DNA of 64,000 nucleotides, from assembly GCA_030562195.1 (NCBI GenBank), contig CM060200.1, positions 24,591,023 through 24,655,022 on the forward strand, given 5' to 3'. Under the pieces are notes generated by a model. It worked only from the letters and a program-made list of their open reading frames with translations, was not told the origin of the DNA and did no database searches. Shown here one piece after another: positions 37,722 to 49,551 of the stretch; within the stretch, counting starts at the first letter, position 1; each line of letters begins with the position of its first letter. The translations under genes and the position numbers were made by a program. The DNA comes from Nipponacmea schrenckii. Taxonomy: Eukaryota; Mollusca; Gastropoda; Lottiidae.

Positions 37722-38680
37722 CTAAAAATAATTTAGCTCTGTAATGTTTGTTGGACTAGGAGCTTTCCGAATAGCTTCGATCTTATCTTGAGTTGGATGT
37801 AAACCTTCTGAGTTCACCATATGTCCCATATATACCACTTTATCCTCCATAAACCTACACTTGTCCAAACGCAAATGTATATTATGATTGTTCAACCGCT
37901 GAAACACCTCATCAAGTGTTTTCAGATGAGTTTCGTCATCGGGTGCGGTTATTAAAATGTCATCAATACAACACACAACATTGTTCATCCCACACAGTAT
38001 CTGATCCATAACTGGAAAATACCTGGTGCACTAGATACCCCAAATGGTAATCGATGATAGCCATACAGTCCTAAGGAAGTATTTACAGTTAGGTACTCCT
38101 TCGACCTCTCACTGAGTTCCAGCTGTTGGTACGCCTGGGATAAATCCAACTTCGTAAACTTCTTTCCACCCGCTAGTGTAGCAAACAAATCCACCACATT
38201 AGGTAAAGGATATTGATGTTCTGCTAGAAACTGATTAACCGTAACAATAACATTGAAATCAGCACACAGTCAGATTGACAAATCGGATTTCGGAACAATG
38301 ACCAAAGGAGCGGCCCATCTACTTCTCTCCACTTTTGAGACAATACCTTGTTGTTCGAGTCTCAAGAGTTCCCTCTCTACTGCTTCTTTCAGTGCATACG
38401 GGACTGGACGAGCTTTTTTAAAGATTGGTGGCGCCTCCTTTGACAACACTATGTCCGCCTTAAAGTCTTTTATGGTACCAATGTCTTTATTGAACAAGTT
38501 GGAATATCTCTTCAATAACACATTTATCTCAGCATTCTCTGTCTGGATTTTGAAAATGTTTGACCAATCCAGTTTTATTGATGACAGCCAATTTCTCCCC
38601 AGCAATGCAGGACCATTTCCTTCCGCAACAACAAGTGGTAATCTACATCTTTGGTCTCCATATGTTACCGGAACCACCAC
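37722..38680 (-). pseudogene. Gypsy protease remnant and reverse transcriptase
   Basis: Frame 38270-38680 begins in the C-terminal part of the protease (GNGPALLGRNWL) and continues into the RT N-terminus (ARPVPYALKEAVERELLRLE, WAAPLVIVPKSD). Frame 37985-38197 has KFTKLDLSQAYQQLEL and LPFGVSSAPGIFQ. Frame 37722-38009 has the catalytic box as CIDDILI. The frames are offset, so the enzyme cannot be made as one chain. Confidence 0.9.
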
Positions 38681-39030
38681 ATCGAAAACAACTTGCCGTA
38701 GTTGAATCTGTTTTCTTCTTATATTGTTGATTAAATTTACCTCTTTCCTGCTGATAGGATAGATCTTTATTCTTGAATGGACTTTGCTGAATCTTGTTTA
38801 CTGGAGCTTGCGATGTCTTGAGACTGATTTCACTCATGTTTTTATCAGCTTTTTCTACTGCCAGGACTTACATCGCAGGCTTTGGTAAATGTTAGGTCAG
38901 CTTCAGACAGTAACCGCTTCTGTGTACTTGCCTTTAACACACCACAGACCAGTCTGTCACGTAATGCGTCATCTAAGAATGTCCGGAAATCGTATGTTTT
39001 GGCTAGGCTTTTCAGTTCAACAATGTTCAA
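38643..39030 (-). pseudogene. Gypsy gag remnant with broken zinc knuckle
   Basis: Frame 38845-39030 gives a gag capsid end (FRTFLDDALRDRLVCGVL, LLSEADLTFTKAC). Frame 38643-38837 gives the nucleocapsid start CFRCGG, after which the CCHC knuckle is lost and the sequence jumps directly into the protease tail in another frame. The gag N-terminus is missing or unrecognisable. Confidence 0.8.
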
Positions 39031-39271
39031 TTTTTCCGCTTGCTGCTGATCTGTGAAATTTAACCACCATAGATCAGTCTTACTTGGTTAATGCTTCAGT
39101 CTAACATGTCGCGCATAATTCTGTTTTCGGCTAACGAGCGTTATCAGATTCAACAATGTACAATTTTTCCGATATGTAGAAAGCTGCCGCCTTCAAAATC
39201 GTGAAATATCTCGACTGAAAATTCTTCAGACTTGAAAGTAATCCGATATCTGGTCGTGAAATAGCTTCAGC

Positions 39272-39290
39272 GCGCTATCCTCGTCGCCAC
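39272..39290 (-). promoter_or_regulatory. Likely primer binding site of the Gypsy insertion
   Basis: Minus strand, one base inside the 5' LTR: TGGCGACGAGGATAGCGC. The TGG matches the CCA end of a tRNA. I do not name the tRNA. Confidence 0.6.
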
Positions 39291-39559
39291 TGTAATATCT
39301 GGGGGGTTCAGCTGAGGATCGCAGCATGTGAAAGCATGACTCAACAAGATGGTAAACAATGTTTATTGATATGTGAAAAAGACATGCGCCGAGGTTGCCA
39401 AGCAATCGGCTAGAATACTGACCGATAAATATACAGACTGATAAGGAAAAGGTAACATCCGATAAGTTAGGTGTATGAAAATACTACAGTCAGCAGCATC
39501 TTCATTGGTCCATGGTTGAGTTATTGAATTTAGATTACAATTTAAAATAAAATTAGTGA

Positions 39560-40200
39560 TTCACAACCGGCCTGTTGATGCGGATGCACAAGAAGAGGTT
39601 CACCAACCTGTAATTGAGGATGTACAAGAAAAGGTTTACCCCCCCCCCCTCCCCCAAAAAAATTTTTTTTTCAGCTCGATCATATTCGGGCAAAATTCTC
39701 GACATATTCGGGCACTGAAAGTTCCCGAGTCTTTTTTTTTTTACAAAAATACCCACTAATATTGCCGGGAAACGAATCCGTAGATTCTATTGAAGCAAAA
39801 TACCTGAATATCGAGATATTCGTGTGGAAGCCTTGTGGGCTGGTGATATGCAACAGATGTTGAATGTAGATTTTAAAAAATTTCTGGGGGGGGGGGGGAG
39901 GAACTCCCGCCCCCCTGCAGCGGGGTCGCGACTTCAGCGCTTCTCGTATCGGGACTTGGCCCGTCGCGGCTCCGCGCTCAGTAGAATTCGGGCACAAATG
40001 TCTCCCGCACCCCCAGTTTTAAAACCTCCCGTACGCCTATGATTGCTGCGGGTGAACAATATAAGTGGTTCATGAACCTGTTGTGCAGATGAACAATGTA
40101 AGTGGTTAATGAACCTTTTGATGCAGATGAACAATATTAGTAGGTTCACAACCCTTTTGATGCGTATGTACAAGAAGTTGTTCACCAGCTTACTTATGAA
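39560..40200. repeat. Minisatellite split by a GC-rich insertion
   Basis: Units of about 40-45 bp (GATGCAGATGAACAATGTAAGTGG, TTCACAACCYTTTTGATGCG and variants) occur at 39575-39640 and again at 40045-40200. Between them, 39641-40044 starts with a poly-C/poly-A run and contains a GC-rich block (39890-40030, with CGGGGTCGCGACTTCAGC) unlike anything else in the window. Confidence 0.65.
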
Positions 40201-40204
40201 CGAT

Positions 40205-42320
40205 TAGTATTCACCTACGTCTTGAGGTGGGATTTGAATACCCGGAAATTGTACCCATGATACTGCAGGTACGAGGAGGAAACAATTAAAGATCTTCGTG
40301 AGATTAATCAAGAGCATATATAGAAGCAGTAAGTAAACATCTTTTCATTTTTCCTTTATTACAGAGTTTCTACAAGGCTGAAACAGGTTTTCCATTCCCT
40401 GTTAGTCTAAATCAAGCACAGAAGACAGGGTGTAAATATTTCGTATTACTATGTTTCTGTATAAGTCTGTAACAGATTCCATGTTGTCTCATGTCACAAG
40501 AGTTAGTTAAGATAAAACAATAGACGACATTCCTACAGTTTTAATTGTCTCTTGTTTTTCTTACGTTTGTCGACTCTTGTCTCTTGAAAACACATTCTTC
40601 AAGACACAGTTTAAACAAAATGATAAATGGTTTCTACATTCCTTTAACGAGGGTTATCTTTGTCATTAGTTTAACGGAATTACTACCGTCAGGGGTGTGG
40701 ACTGCTTTCCACCATTATAATCGTATGATTCTGCATATTACGAATGTCATTTATTGAAGGATAAACAATACCATAATAAGACATAGTGCACATTCTTTGA
40801 ATTACTGTATTAAATTGTGATTTACTTTAAGTTTTCGTTTTATACACGTTACAATATTAACTTTTAGTAAATACGCTGCATTTTATTCGATTAAAAAATA
40901 AATATATATTGCCCCTAAGATATATTGTAACTTTCCTACTTCTAAATGTCAATAAACAACAAATAATAAGGTAAAATGTATATAACTTCTTTACTATACG
41001 TTAACCGATACATGTACAAATTTTTAGCAAAATTAATTCCGGAACCATGTTCGCATCATCATTGATTTGGACTGCACGGAACTTTAAAAAAGTGTTAAGA
41101 ATTCTGCAAACAACTGGGACTGTGTGAGTCAAGTCTATTCGTACCTTATCACATAAATTATATCTCTATCAGTAGATAAGAGCTTTATGGTGTTGAACTT
41201 GGAAAATACTGAAACATCCACCATTTACAGAAACATGTATTCCGAATTTCCAGTATAATATTCACTGAACTTAAAGAACTAAAAGTAAGCCAATCAAGTC
41301 TGAGATGGCCAAATATATTATGAAAAATAAGGAAGCCATTATTTAGAGTTTATTTAGAGATTGTGGCGAGGAAAAAGTCTTAATTTGTAGAAAACTGTAT
41401 TATTTGTAGGTCAATCATGCCTGAGATGACCATCATAGATTATGACTGTACATTCTGAAGAGTAAGCTGACAAGAGGGTGAAGTTCACTTCTATCCTGGG
41501 TGGTCTATTGTAACTTAGTAAGTCAGAAGGACAGTTGATGGAGGTAAATGGCCAGAGGTTATCGCTATCAAAGACTACCAGGTTGCCGTACAGAATCACT
41601 GTATTGTATTTCATCGTGATCTGTAGGAATATTTTTAAACATCAAACGAAGTATTGTTTGTGTTATGAATATTATTTCATAATTATAATTTATGTAATAA
41701 CATGGTAAATCATGCATCGACAGAGGAAATTAAGGAGTGGTTCTCTATTTTGATATTATGAAAGACATGCTATTCTTTATCTTATCAGTATACATCCTCA
41801 CAATATCAGCTCTTACGATCAGTAAGAGTAAGTAACTTTATTCATTTATTACTCTTTCATTGTGTCATAGAGGCATAAATGCAGGGAATTGGTTGCACTG
41901 TATGTTTGTGGACACACCCAATCAAATCACTGGACAGAGAGACTATAAACATGATGCTATTTTATTAAAGGATTTAACACGACTGTATACATTTTGGCTG
42001 TGCGTGTGACATATGACTGGATGAACTTGATAGTGTTCAATCCAATCAAATCGCTTTATTATCAAACTTTTGTGACACAAGAAAGGTGGCTATTGTAGAT
42101 ATTAGACACAATTCATGATAGCTTGATGACATTGTTCAGGTTAAGGGATAACCAACTTCCAAAACTGTTAGATATTCATTTCTCTTATTAAACACAAAGT
42201 TTTCCGGTTTTTTTCTGTGAAATAATTCTGAGTCAATAGATAATATATAGTTGCTAACATCGTGATTCCTTTCTTTCATCGTTCAAATTATACAGTAGTT
42301 TGTACACCGCCAAACAATTC
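40205..42320. other. Spacer, no gene recognised
   Basis: AT-rich sequence. The short frames at 40545 and 41411 have no recognisable motif and no consistent splice context. Confidence 0.5.
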
Positions 42321-42324
42321 ACGT

Positions 42325-42800
42325 AGTCTGGACTTAGTTCGCTAATTCATTTGCCATCTATTTCCATGTTAAATCACAAAATTCAACCTTCTAGAACTTT
42401 TTCCAGAAATCTCGTTGAAAACTTTCTTATATGCCACATGAAAGCCAGGCCAATACTTGGTTTCTGTACAAAAATCCAATATAGCATGACCATGAAAATT
42501 TTGAACTAAACAAAATGAAAGTAAACCAATACATTTTATCAACATCCGCTTGACTGTCACTGCACACAAAACCACTATTTTTAGAAATAACCTTCCGCCA
42601 ATTAAATTTCTCATTATCTCAGAAATTCTGAAAGAAAATGCAATTTCAGACATCAAATTTCAAATCTAGACCAAAAATCAGTCCAAAATGGGCATGCAAA
42701 CACCCCCAAAGGAAGGGAGAAAGAGGATTTCTAAAAATAGAACGGACTCAATTCGTATACAATCATTAGCATAAAATGTTTTACTGGTCCAAGTCCGTCT
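42325..42800 (-). mobile_element. MITE-like repeat, copy 1
   Basis: About 475 bp matching 47655-48118 in the opposite orientation, with high identity. The ends look like short terminal inverted repeats: GTCTGGACTTAG at one end and TGGTCCAAGTCCGTC at the other share (T)GGACTTRG. On the minus strand it carries a frame starting MMSEIAFSFRISEIMRN that is also present in copy 2. Confidence 0.75.
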
Positions 42801-43591
42801 ATGACTTTGTGCTTATTCCAGTTATTTCCCTTTATCTGTATGGTTTTGCAGTACACTTGAGATAGTCAAAAATAACCTCCACCATAGCTCCTTAATAGAT
42901 TAAGCTCTTCAATGTACCCCAATCCTCAGACAAAATTTGAATCGAAATATAACCCAACGTGAGTATTACATTAGCTTGTTAAACTCTTTTCTTTCCTTTT
43001 ACTTAACTTTCATGAAATAAATTTTAACGTTACAACTAAAATAAGGTTTATTCATCAATTTTATAAATCGTGAACATGAATTGAATTGACATGAGTTTTG
43101 GCAAGTAGATGCAACCATTTGTACACATGCCCGAGCTATTTTGTTGAGTATTTCTTACACCAGCTAAAAGTATATTAGAATTCATTCGTTTCAGGCCCGC
43201 GCAAAACTATCTGAGTAATCAATTACATAAATATATATATATACGTATATTTAATGAATAATTTATAAAAAAAAATGTAATGCTACTTCTCAAATAATTA
43301 AAGAACAATTTGCATTACTTTATTTAAAAACGATTTTATCCAAGGAATTTGTACGAAATGATTCCTTTTTACAGTTACATGTAGTTATTTCCCCTTAGGT
43401 ATTCAGTTTCTTCTATGGCTTTAGAGCTGGTGTGAAATGACAAAGGGGAAATCGATTTCAAGTACTACAAAGTATTTATTCAAATAATGTCGGTACAGTT
43501 TTGTTTAAATTAAAAAACACGGTCAGGGCTTGTTGTAAATTATCACAAAATTATATTGGCAATTTAGAGGGCAAAATAGTATGACCATTCG

Positions 43592-44572
43592 TTAAACCTT
43601 CTTCCGCCTGCGTCTCTCGAACAGTTGGTCAAGATAACAGAGGAACGGTTGATAATTTCCACCGCCATGAATATGATGATGATAATGTTTTCTAGGACCA
43701 CCCATCAGATGGAATGGCACTATTTTATCCCAGCCAAATGGCAAGTCATAGCCTAGATGATTGTCCACTAGTAAAAAGATGAACACTGGCACAAACAGGA
43801 GTCTGGTGAAGGGATGGCTGTTGAATATTTTCAAGGCAAAGTTTGCTAAGAGAATCAGGACAATACGTTCACTGACGCTTAGTTGGTTAGTAATATGCGC
43901 ATGCATTGAGTCATGGCGGTGATGTACAGCATGCAGATTCTTATATAACCAATTATTCTTATGAATGGCGAAATGGAAGAAGAAGAACAACGCATCATAT
44001 AGGAGTATGCTACCGAATAAATCAAACACAAGAAAAAACAGCGTTGGTGGTTCTTCTGGTAATGCTCTAGTGGTCTGAATCCATGACTGACACTTTTCGA
44101 CCCAGATTGTAGGATCAACACCTGCGTATTTCTTGACCATGAAGGTGTCCATCAGCATCAGGGGACTGAGATATATCACTGCTTGACCTACCAATCCTAT
44201 CATGGATTGATGAACGTACGTTACGGACGGGTCTATCTTATATTTGTCTAAGGCTTTGATGTAATGAATTACGAATGGATATACGGGTATCACAATTGCA
44301 TAGCACAGAGTCGCCCACCAGCTTTCAAAATACACAGAATTAAACACCGGTGATTTTAGCAGAAATGACCAACTTTCGTTGATGATAGACTGTAAAAATT
44401 CTCTAAAAATAGAACCCAAAAATAACACTTGGACTATTAAAACACGAGTAAATAATACTGTATAAGGCGTTGGTACATTTTGATTGTTCTGTCTTAAGGA
44501 AAAGTCCTTCACCATCGTCCCAGGAATTGGTCCAGTTGTTTCGTCTGCTATTTCTCTTTCTTTTGGCGCCAT
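43592..44572 (-). CDS. Fatty acid hydroxylase / sterol desaturase family membrane oxygenase
   Basis: A 326-residue coding exon. The ATG at 44572 lies directly behind an acceptor (TTTTCTTTTCTAG), so the 5' UTR is spliced; GAG|GTAAAT on the minus strand near 46857 is a candidate upstream donor. Histidine clusters for the di-iron site are present: H200-x3-H204, H214-x2-H217-H218 with H220, H272, and H296-x-H298-H299-H300-x-H302. Hydrophobic segments near 40-60, 88-105, 122-142, 178-200 and 236-272 fit an ER multi-pass enzyme, and the end RRRRKK is strongly basic. The family oxidises C-H bonds of sterols, fatty acids or sphingoid lipids using O2. The substrate here is not known. Length is normal for the family (about 270-330). 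An AATAAA on the minus strand lies near 43478. Confidence 0.93.
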   Translation of the reverse strand: MAPKEREIADETTGPIPGTMVKDFSLRQNNQNVPTPYTVLFTRVLIVQVLFLGSIFREFLQSIINESWSFLLKSPVFNSVYFESWWATLCYAIVIPVYPFVIHYIKALDKYKIDPSVTYVHQSMIGLVGQAVIYLSPLMLMDTFMVKKYAGVDPTIWVEKCQSWIQTTRALPEEPPTLFFLVFDLFGSILLYDALFFFFHFAIHKNNWLYKNLHAVHHRHDSMHAHITNQLSVSERIVLILLANFALKIFNSHPFTRLLFVPVFIFLLVDNHLGYDLPFGWDKIVPFHLMGGPRKHYHHHIHGGGNYQPFLCYLDQLFERRRRKKV

Positions 44573-44579
44573 CTAGAAA

Positions 44580-46763
44580 AGAAAATATAACTTGATTTAA
44601 TAGGTGTTATTGTTTTTGATAGATTTTACCTAGAATAAAATATTTTTCGATTCATATCAATTCATATTAGACCGTAAATATTTATATTTGCAAACTAACT
44701 ATTACAAGCGTCATCTTAAGCCTTGAGAGCAATAGCTTGTAGCATGAAATGCAGTCATGTGGTTGGAATGTGCGCCAGCGAATACAGCAAATCATAAAAC
44801 TCGCCACATAGACTGTTTTTATTATGGCTTATTGTTTACGAACTTTGATTAGCTATTTTCGGTAACGTACAATACAACCAAATCGCCGCATATACTTCAC
44901 GATGCAAGGAATGTGGCTTGTCATGAATATAAGATGTATAAGTTCGTAATAGTTTAGCCTAGATGCTTATCAGCCAGATTATTTCTTAAAAGTATACTAA
45001 CATACATGTACATGATGAAGTAGCGAGCTCTTCACTAAACTGCACTTTGACTTGAGGTGTAAGGTAATATAGGATTAATAAAACTGAATTTAATGACTCG
45101 CATTAAAGTCAAAGTCATATTGTTAGTATCTTCCCCCACCCCCTCTTCTATCGACTTTCCCCTAACTCATAAAATATATCATAAATAAATATAATGGTTA
45201 TAATAAACTAAAACTCATCTCCCTTTATCTAATTGATCCACAAGTGCTATATAAAATATTGGTATTTATCTAATGTGACATCTGGAATAAACCCATAAAT
45301 GCTGACACAGCATTATTTTCAGTTTGGCTGTCGACTTTCAAAACGGAAAGTGACAAGTCATTATATCTCAATCTCGCAATGTCTATTTATCATATACATG
45401 TATAGAATTGTTACTGTTAATTACAATTAAAAATACAGCTGTTTTATTTCAGAAGAATCAATTCACATGTTTGATCGTTTCGAATGGAACAAGCCGTTTT
45501 AGTTTTATATCATAAACCCGATATTTTACTGTCATCGGTGAATTTCAGGCAGATCATTTTCTATTTGAAAAGATACAAAATTAAAAAGTGAAGATGTGTG
45601 GGGGAGGTGGATAAGATTGTAGCAGGTAGTGCTATATTGATTGTAATGATTATAATAAAGTCGTGTGTATTATTCCGTAACTAACTATGTACATAGTTCA
45701 AGTAATTAGTTGACTATCAATGTTTCTATGACAACACTAATATCACCGAGGCATTCTTCACAAATAAAGCAGTAAGTAAAAAGCAGCTTTTAAAATCAAA
45801 ACAAGACGAACTAAATATGTATTCATTGTTAATGTTATACTTTTTGCATCAGCATACTTTTCCCACACCACAACACTTTCCATAAATTCATCTTATAACT
45901 TTCGCTCGGTTACCTAGACGTGCTTTCATATCATCCCAATGTAGACTAAAACTAACTTTGCCTGTGTCAGGAAGCAGAACAATAGTTATCAAAAAAGCAT
46001 AAGATTATCTATTGCTTTGTGTCCTTGGTCAATGCTTTCTGTGCCATTCGTTCAACATCCATTAATACCAATTCATATAAAGCACACTATCTTACCTTTA
46101 AAACACTAATTCCTGAATTCAATCATTTCTAAACAAATTGAAATCCATAATCTAACTCTACTTGGACAGTGCATCTATAACAGAATATTCCCTATAACAT
46201 CTTATACTAGCCTACATTAAAACACCACCTTTCCCTACACCAGCTTATACTTTAGTTCTGCTTTCATTTAAAAATCAATTTGCATATAAAAACTAGCGAA
46301 CATAATGCTACTGTGACATACATTATAAATAGTATCACAATTTATGGTACTCAATACTGAATAACATACAAAATGACTTTAACTGAATGGCAGCCATAGT
46401 AACCGTTGTAAACAACAAGTAGACAATGTCAAGCAGTGAAATGAAACCAAAAATATTAAAAGCCAAGATGATTCCGCAGTTTTTGATTATGGTAGCTTAA
46501 TGCAATGTTAAGATGCATTACGATAGTCATGTTATAATAAGCTTGAAATACCAATCAAGTATGGAAGTGTATAAAGACTGTTCAATTTTGAGTCCCGCAC
46601 GTACCATCCTGAGGAAAAACAGTGGATTGTGGTCCATGATGCATGTAGTGTCACGACAGGAGTAAATAGGCCTGTGTCGTCAAATAGAAAATACCTCCCA
46701 CGCTCTATACAGTATATAAAAAATGATTTCACGCCATAGGACAATAATTAACCTTCCGCATTC

Positions 46764-46805
<42 letters not shown>

Positions 46806-47380
46806 AATTATTTTCAGCATTCGTCGAATTGATTATTAAAACATAAATTTATATTTACCTCAGACGAAGGGAATATAGCGTAATCCCAAAGGACATATAT
46901 TGGTTGTAAGTCGGTCAAGTTACTGTTAAATATCAAAACACTATCTTTGTACACTACAAACTACTGCTTGCGTTATAGTATACAAGGCTTATCACACATC
47001 AGTATCGATAGAATTCATCGTCCTCCTCCATTCGTAAGCTAGCTACAACGACTGAATACTTAACTGTCGGAAATTTGTTAATTGGTGTTGATATCCGTCG
47101 TTTGATTTACGTTCGGTTTCTTTCGATGCATATCGTGTCTCGTAACTAAGACTTCATAAGTAATCTATTTATCAACTTCAATTTATTCGACATTTATCAT
47201 AATATTCTTGATAACTCCAGGTCGATACAAGCTATCTTTTACAGGTAAACTTAATTCATTGTGTTTAATTTCTATAAGAAATACTAGTATGAGAACCAAA
47301 TTCTAACAAATACCTTATGCCTATTGAGAACACTGGACGCGTGTGTCAGCGCCCTTGTAGTTATTATTAGCTAGCACTTT
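44580..47380. other. Upstream region of the hydroxylase gene, no other gene recognised
   Basis: Probable 5' UTR intron(s) of the hydroxylase plus spacer. Contains a run of about 38 A at 46766-46803. No second coding region seen. Confidence 0.5.
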
Positions 47381-47389
47381 CCATTATAT

Positions 47390-47655
47390 TTTGTGAGATA
47401 ATGGGGATTTTACAGGCGGATGGATATTTCTTAAAATAGTTGTTTTGTGTGCAGTGACAGTCAGGCGGATGTTGATAAAATGTAGTTGCTTACATTCTTT
47501 TGACTACATTTTAAATTGAAGATATATTAATTTTTTTTTTACAGCAACGTAGTGGCCAGGCTTTCATGTGATATATTGGAAAGTTTTCAACGAGATTTCT
47601 GGAAAAGGTAATAAAAGGTTGAATTTTGTGATTTAACATGAAACAGATGCAAATG
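47390..47655 (+). mobile_element. MITE-like repeat, partial copy 3
   Basis: An internally shortened copy of the 42325/47655 family in plus orientation: GTTTTGTGTGCAGTGACAGT, GCGGATGTTGATAAAATGTA and GTTTTCAACGAGATTTCTGG occur in order. It directly abuts copy 2. Confidence 0.7.
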
Positions 47656-48118
47656 GACTCAGACCAGTAAAACATTTCATGCTAATGATTTTATACGAAT
47701 TTAGTCTGTTCTATTTTTAGAAATCCTCTTTCTCCCTTCCTTTAGGGGTGTTTGCATGCCCATTTTGAACTAATTTTTGGTCTAGATTTTAAATTTGATG
47801 TCTGAAATTGCATTTTCTTTCAGAATTTCTGAGATAATGAGAAATTTAATTGGCGGAAGGTTATTTCTAAAAATAGTGGTTTTGTGTGCAGTGACAGCGG
47901 ATGTTGATAAAATGTAGTGGTTTACTTTCATTTTGTTTAGTTCAAAATTTTCATGGTCATGCTATATTGGATTTTTGTACAGAAACCAAGTATTGGCCTG
48001 GCTTTCATGTGGCATATAAGAAAGTTTTCAACGAGATTTCTGGAAAAAGTTCTAGAAGGTTGAATTTTGTGATTTAACATGGAAATAGATGGCAAATGAA
48101 TTAGCGGACTAAGTCCAA
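47655..48118 (+). mobile_element. MITE-like repeat, copy 2
   Basis: Homologous to the reverse complement of 42325-42800 along its whole length. It ends with GCGGACTAAGTCC, an imperfect inverse of its start GGACTCAGACC. Its small frame (MSEIAFSFRISEIMRN...) is cut by a stop after TADVDKM, where copy 1 has a four-base difference. Confidence 0.75.
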
Positions 48119-48754
48119 ATGAATACTGGTCTGATCTATTGTGGTTTGTAGCTTGAATTATTTGAGAGTTACCCTCCTTCATAATATCTTTTTGTCTTTC
48201 TGTCTAATGTTATTGATTGTTAAGTTTTAATCTACCAGTATAAAATGCTGATATAATGCTTAAGCGTATCAAAACCAGCTTGTTAGTTCAATTAAAGTTA
48301 GATTGTCCATTGTTTGATGAATGGGTGTGACGAGTTCGAAGTGCTCGGTTCTTGTCATATTTGTAGCTAATGCGACATCCGAGCCTTGGTAGTGACACTT
48401 TCAGAATTGTTAGTTGCAACCCAGTTGCTTTTAGCATTTGTGTTGATATGTTACGCTATCATACAACAGGAATTCTGGAAGTGAGACAGGTTAGGGATTG
48501 ATTTTTAACAAGCTAATCAAATCCATGTGTGTCTAGAAATGGCATTGTTTTAAAGGTAAAATGATGACTCATCATTTCTAGAAAGTAAAAGTCCTATACT
48601 TTAAACGAATTATACGAATATTTGAGTATAGTATGCATGTTTTGTTCAAATCAAACTTCTATATAGACTGGTTTTAAAATATTTATAATACAAGAGATTA
48701 ATTATGGGATAAAACACACTTCTTTAATAACAAAGTACATAACACTTCAACACA

Positions 48755-48923
48755 TGTTACATTTGTTGTCATCAGCATAACGTTTAACCACCAGTTACAC
48801 TTGTAGTCATCAGCATGACGTTTAACCACCAGTTACTCTTGTTGTCATCAGCATAACGTTTAACCGCAAATTACACTTGTCATCAGCATAACGTTCAACC
48901 ATCAGTTACATGTGTGCTCATCA
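48755..48923. repeat. 42-bp tandem repeat, about four units
   Basis: Units of GTTACACTTGTNGTCATCAG followed by CATAACGTTTAACCACCA, repeated about four times. The fourth unit is shorter. Confidence 0.85.
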
Positions 48924-48929
48924 GATGAA

Positions 48930-49550
48930 ATGGTGAGAGAATAAAACATAACAAAATATATACTAACTGAGGGTAATTGAGAGTTGAGAACAAAAGATAA
49001 AAGGTGTTTTAAAATATTCAGCTAAAATATATATAGTAATTCTGAGCCAACCGGCTTATAGTAGAATGAGAAACGAGATTGTAGAATGATATGCATGTTT
49101 TATGTATTCAGTAATAATAAACTATATATACACGATTGAACGGGTCGGGTCGTATATTTACATAATAATAAAGCGATTTAATACATTTTATAACCCGAGG
49201 TTCTATTTAAAAAAGCCACCATTTCAATGATTCGAATCACCGTTCCTTGAACTTAATTAGAGACACAAAACGAAAGAGCCGTTTTATTTGTTAGTAATAG
49301 TACGCAAGCGTTACACCAAGCAATATTCCAGAGAATACTTCCAGATCGTCCATTTGTCGGTCAATCTATATATTTTGAAAAAGTTCCATCTATTTTCTAA
49401 CCCGCAACGGTAACTCATACACAAAACTTATAATTTTGCTCAAATGATATGGTCAATTTATATTCAAACCACGACGTAGGGCCAAGTATACAGAATTTCA
49501 CATGCAACACTTTTAATATGGTTGTCAATTTTCAAGTTATTGAAAACTTA
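48930..49550. other. Spacer downstream of the first FkbM gene
   Basis: AT-rich; likely contains the gene's 3' UTR. Nothing else recognised. Confidence 0.5.
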
Positions 49551-49551
49551 G

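Larger units (their letters stand above)
35671..39493 (-). mobile_element. Defective Ty3/Gypsy retrotransposon insertion with target-site duplication
   Basis: The insertion lies between GTCAG (35671-35675) and GTCAG (39489-39493), a perfect 5-bp target-site duplication. LTRs are at 35676-35811 and 39291-39488, both running TGTAATATCTGGGG ... AATACTACA on the plus strand. On the minus strand the polypurine tract AAAAGGGAGGAG abuts the 3' LTR, and TGGCGACGAGGATAGCGC one base inside the 5' LTR is the likely primer binding site. The interior is only about 3.5 kb and broken into several frames, shorter than the usual 4.5 kb or more. It holds gag, protease remnant, reverse transcriptase, RNase H and integrase in Gypsy order. 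Confidence 0.96.

Noticed and set aside
43879..44121. 80-codon minus-strand frame within the hydroxylase gene
   Set aside because: Shadow frame of the hydroxylase, which has all the histidine motifs in the other frame.
46766..46803. Long A run as a retrocopy tail
   Set aside because: No processed gene copy or target-site duplication is visible next to it; treated as a simple homopolymer.
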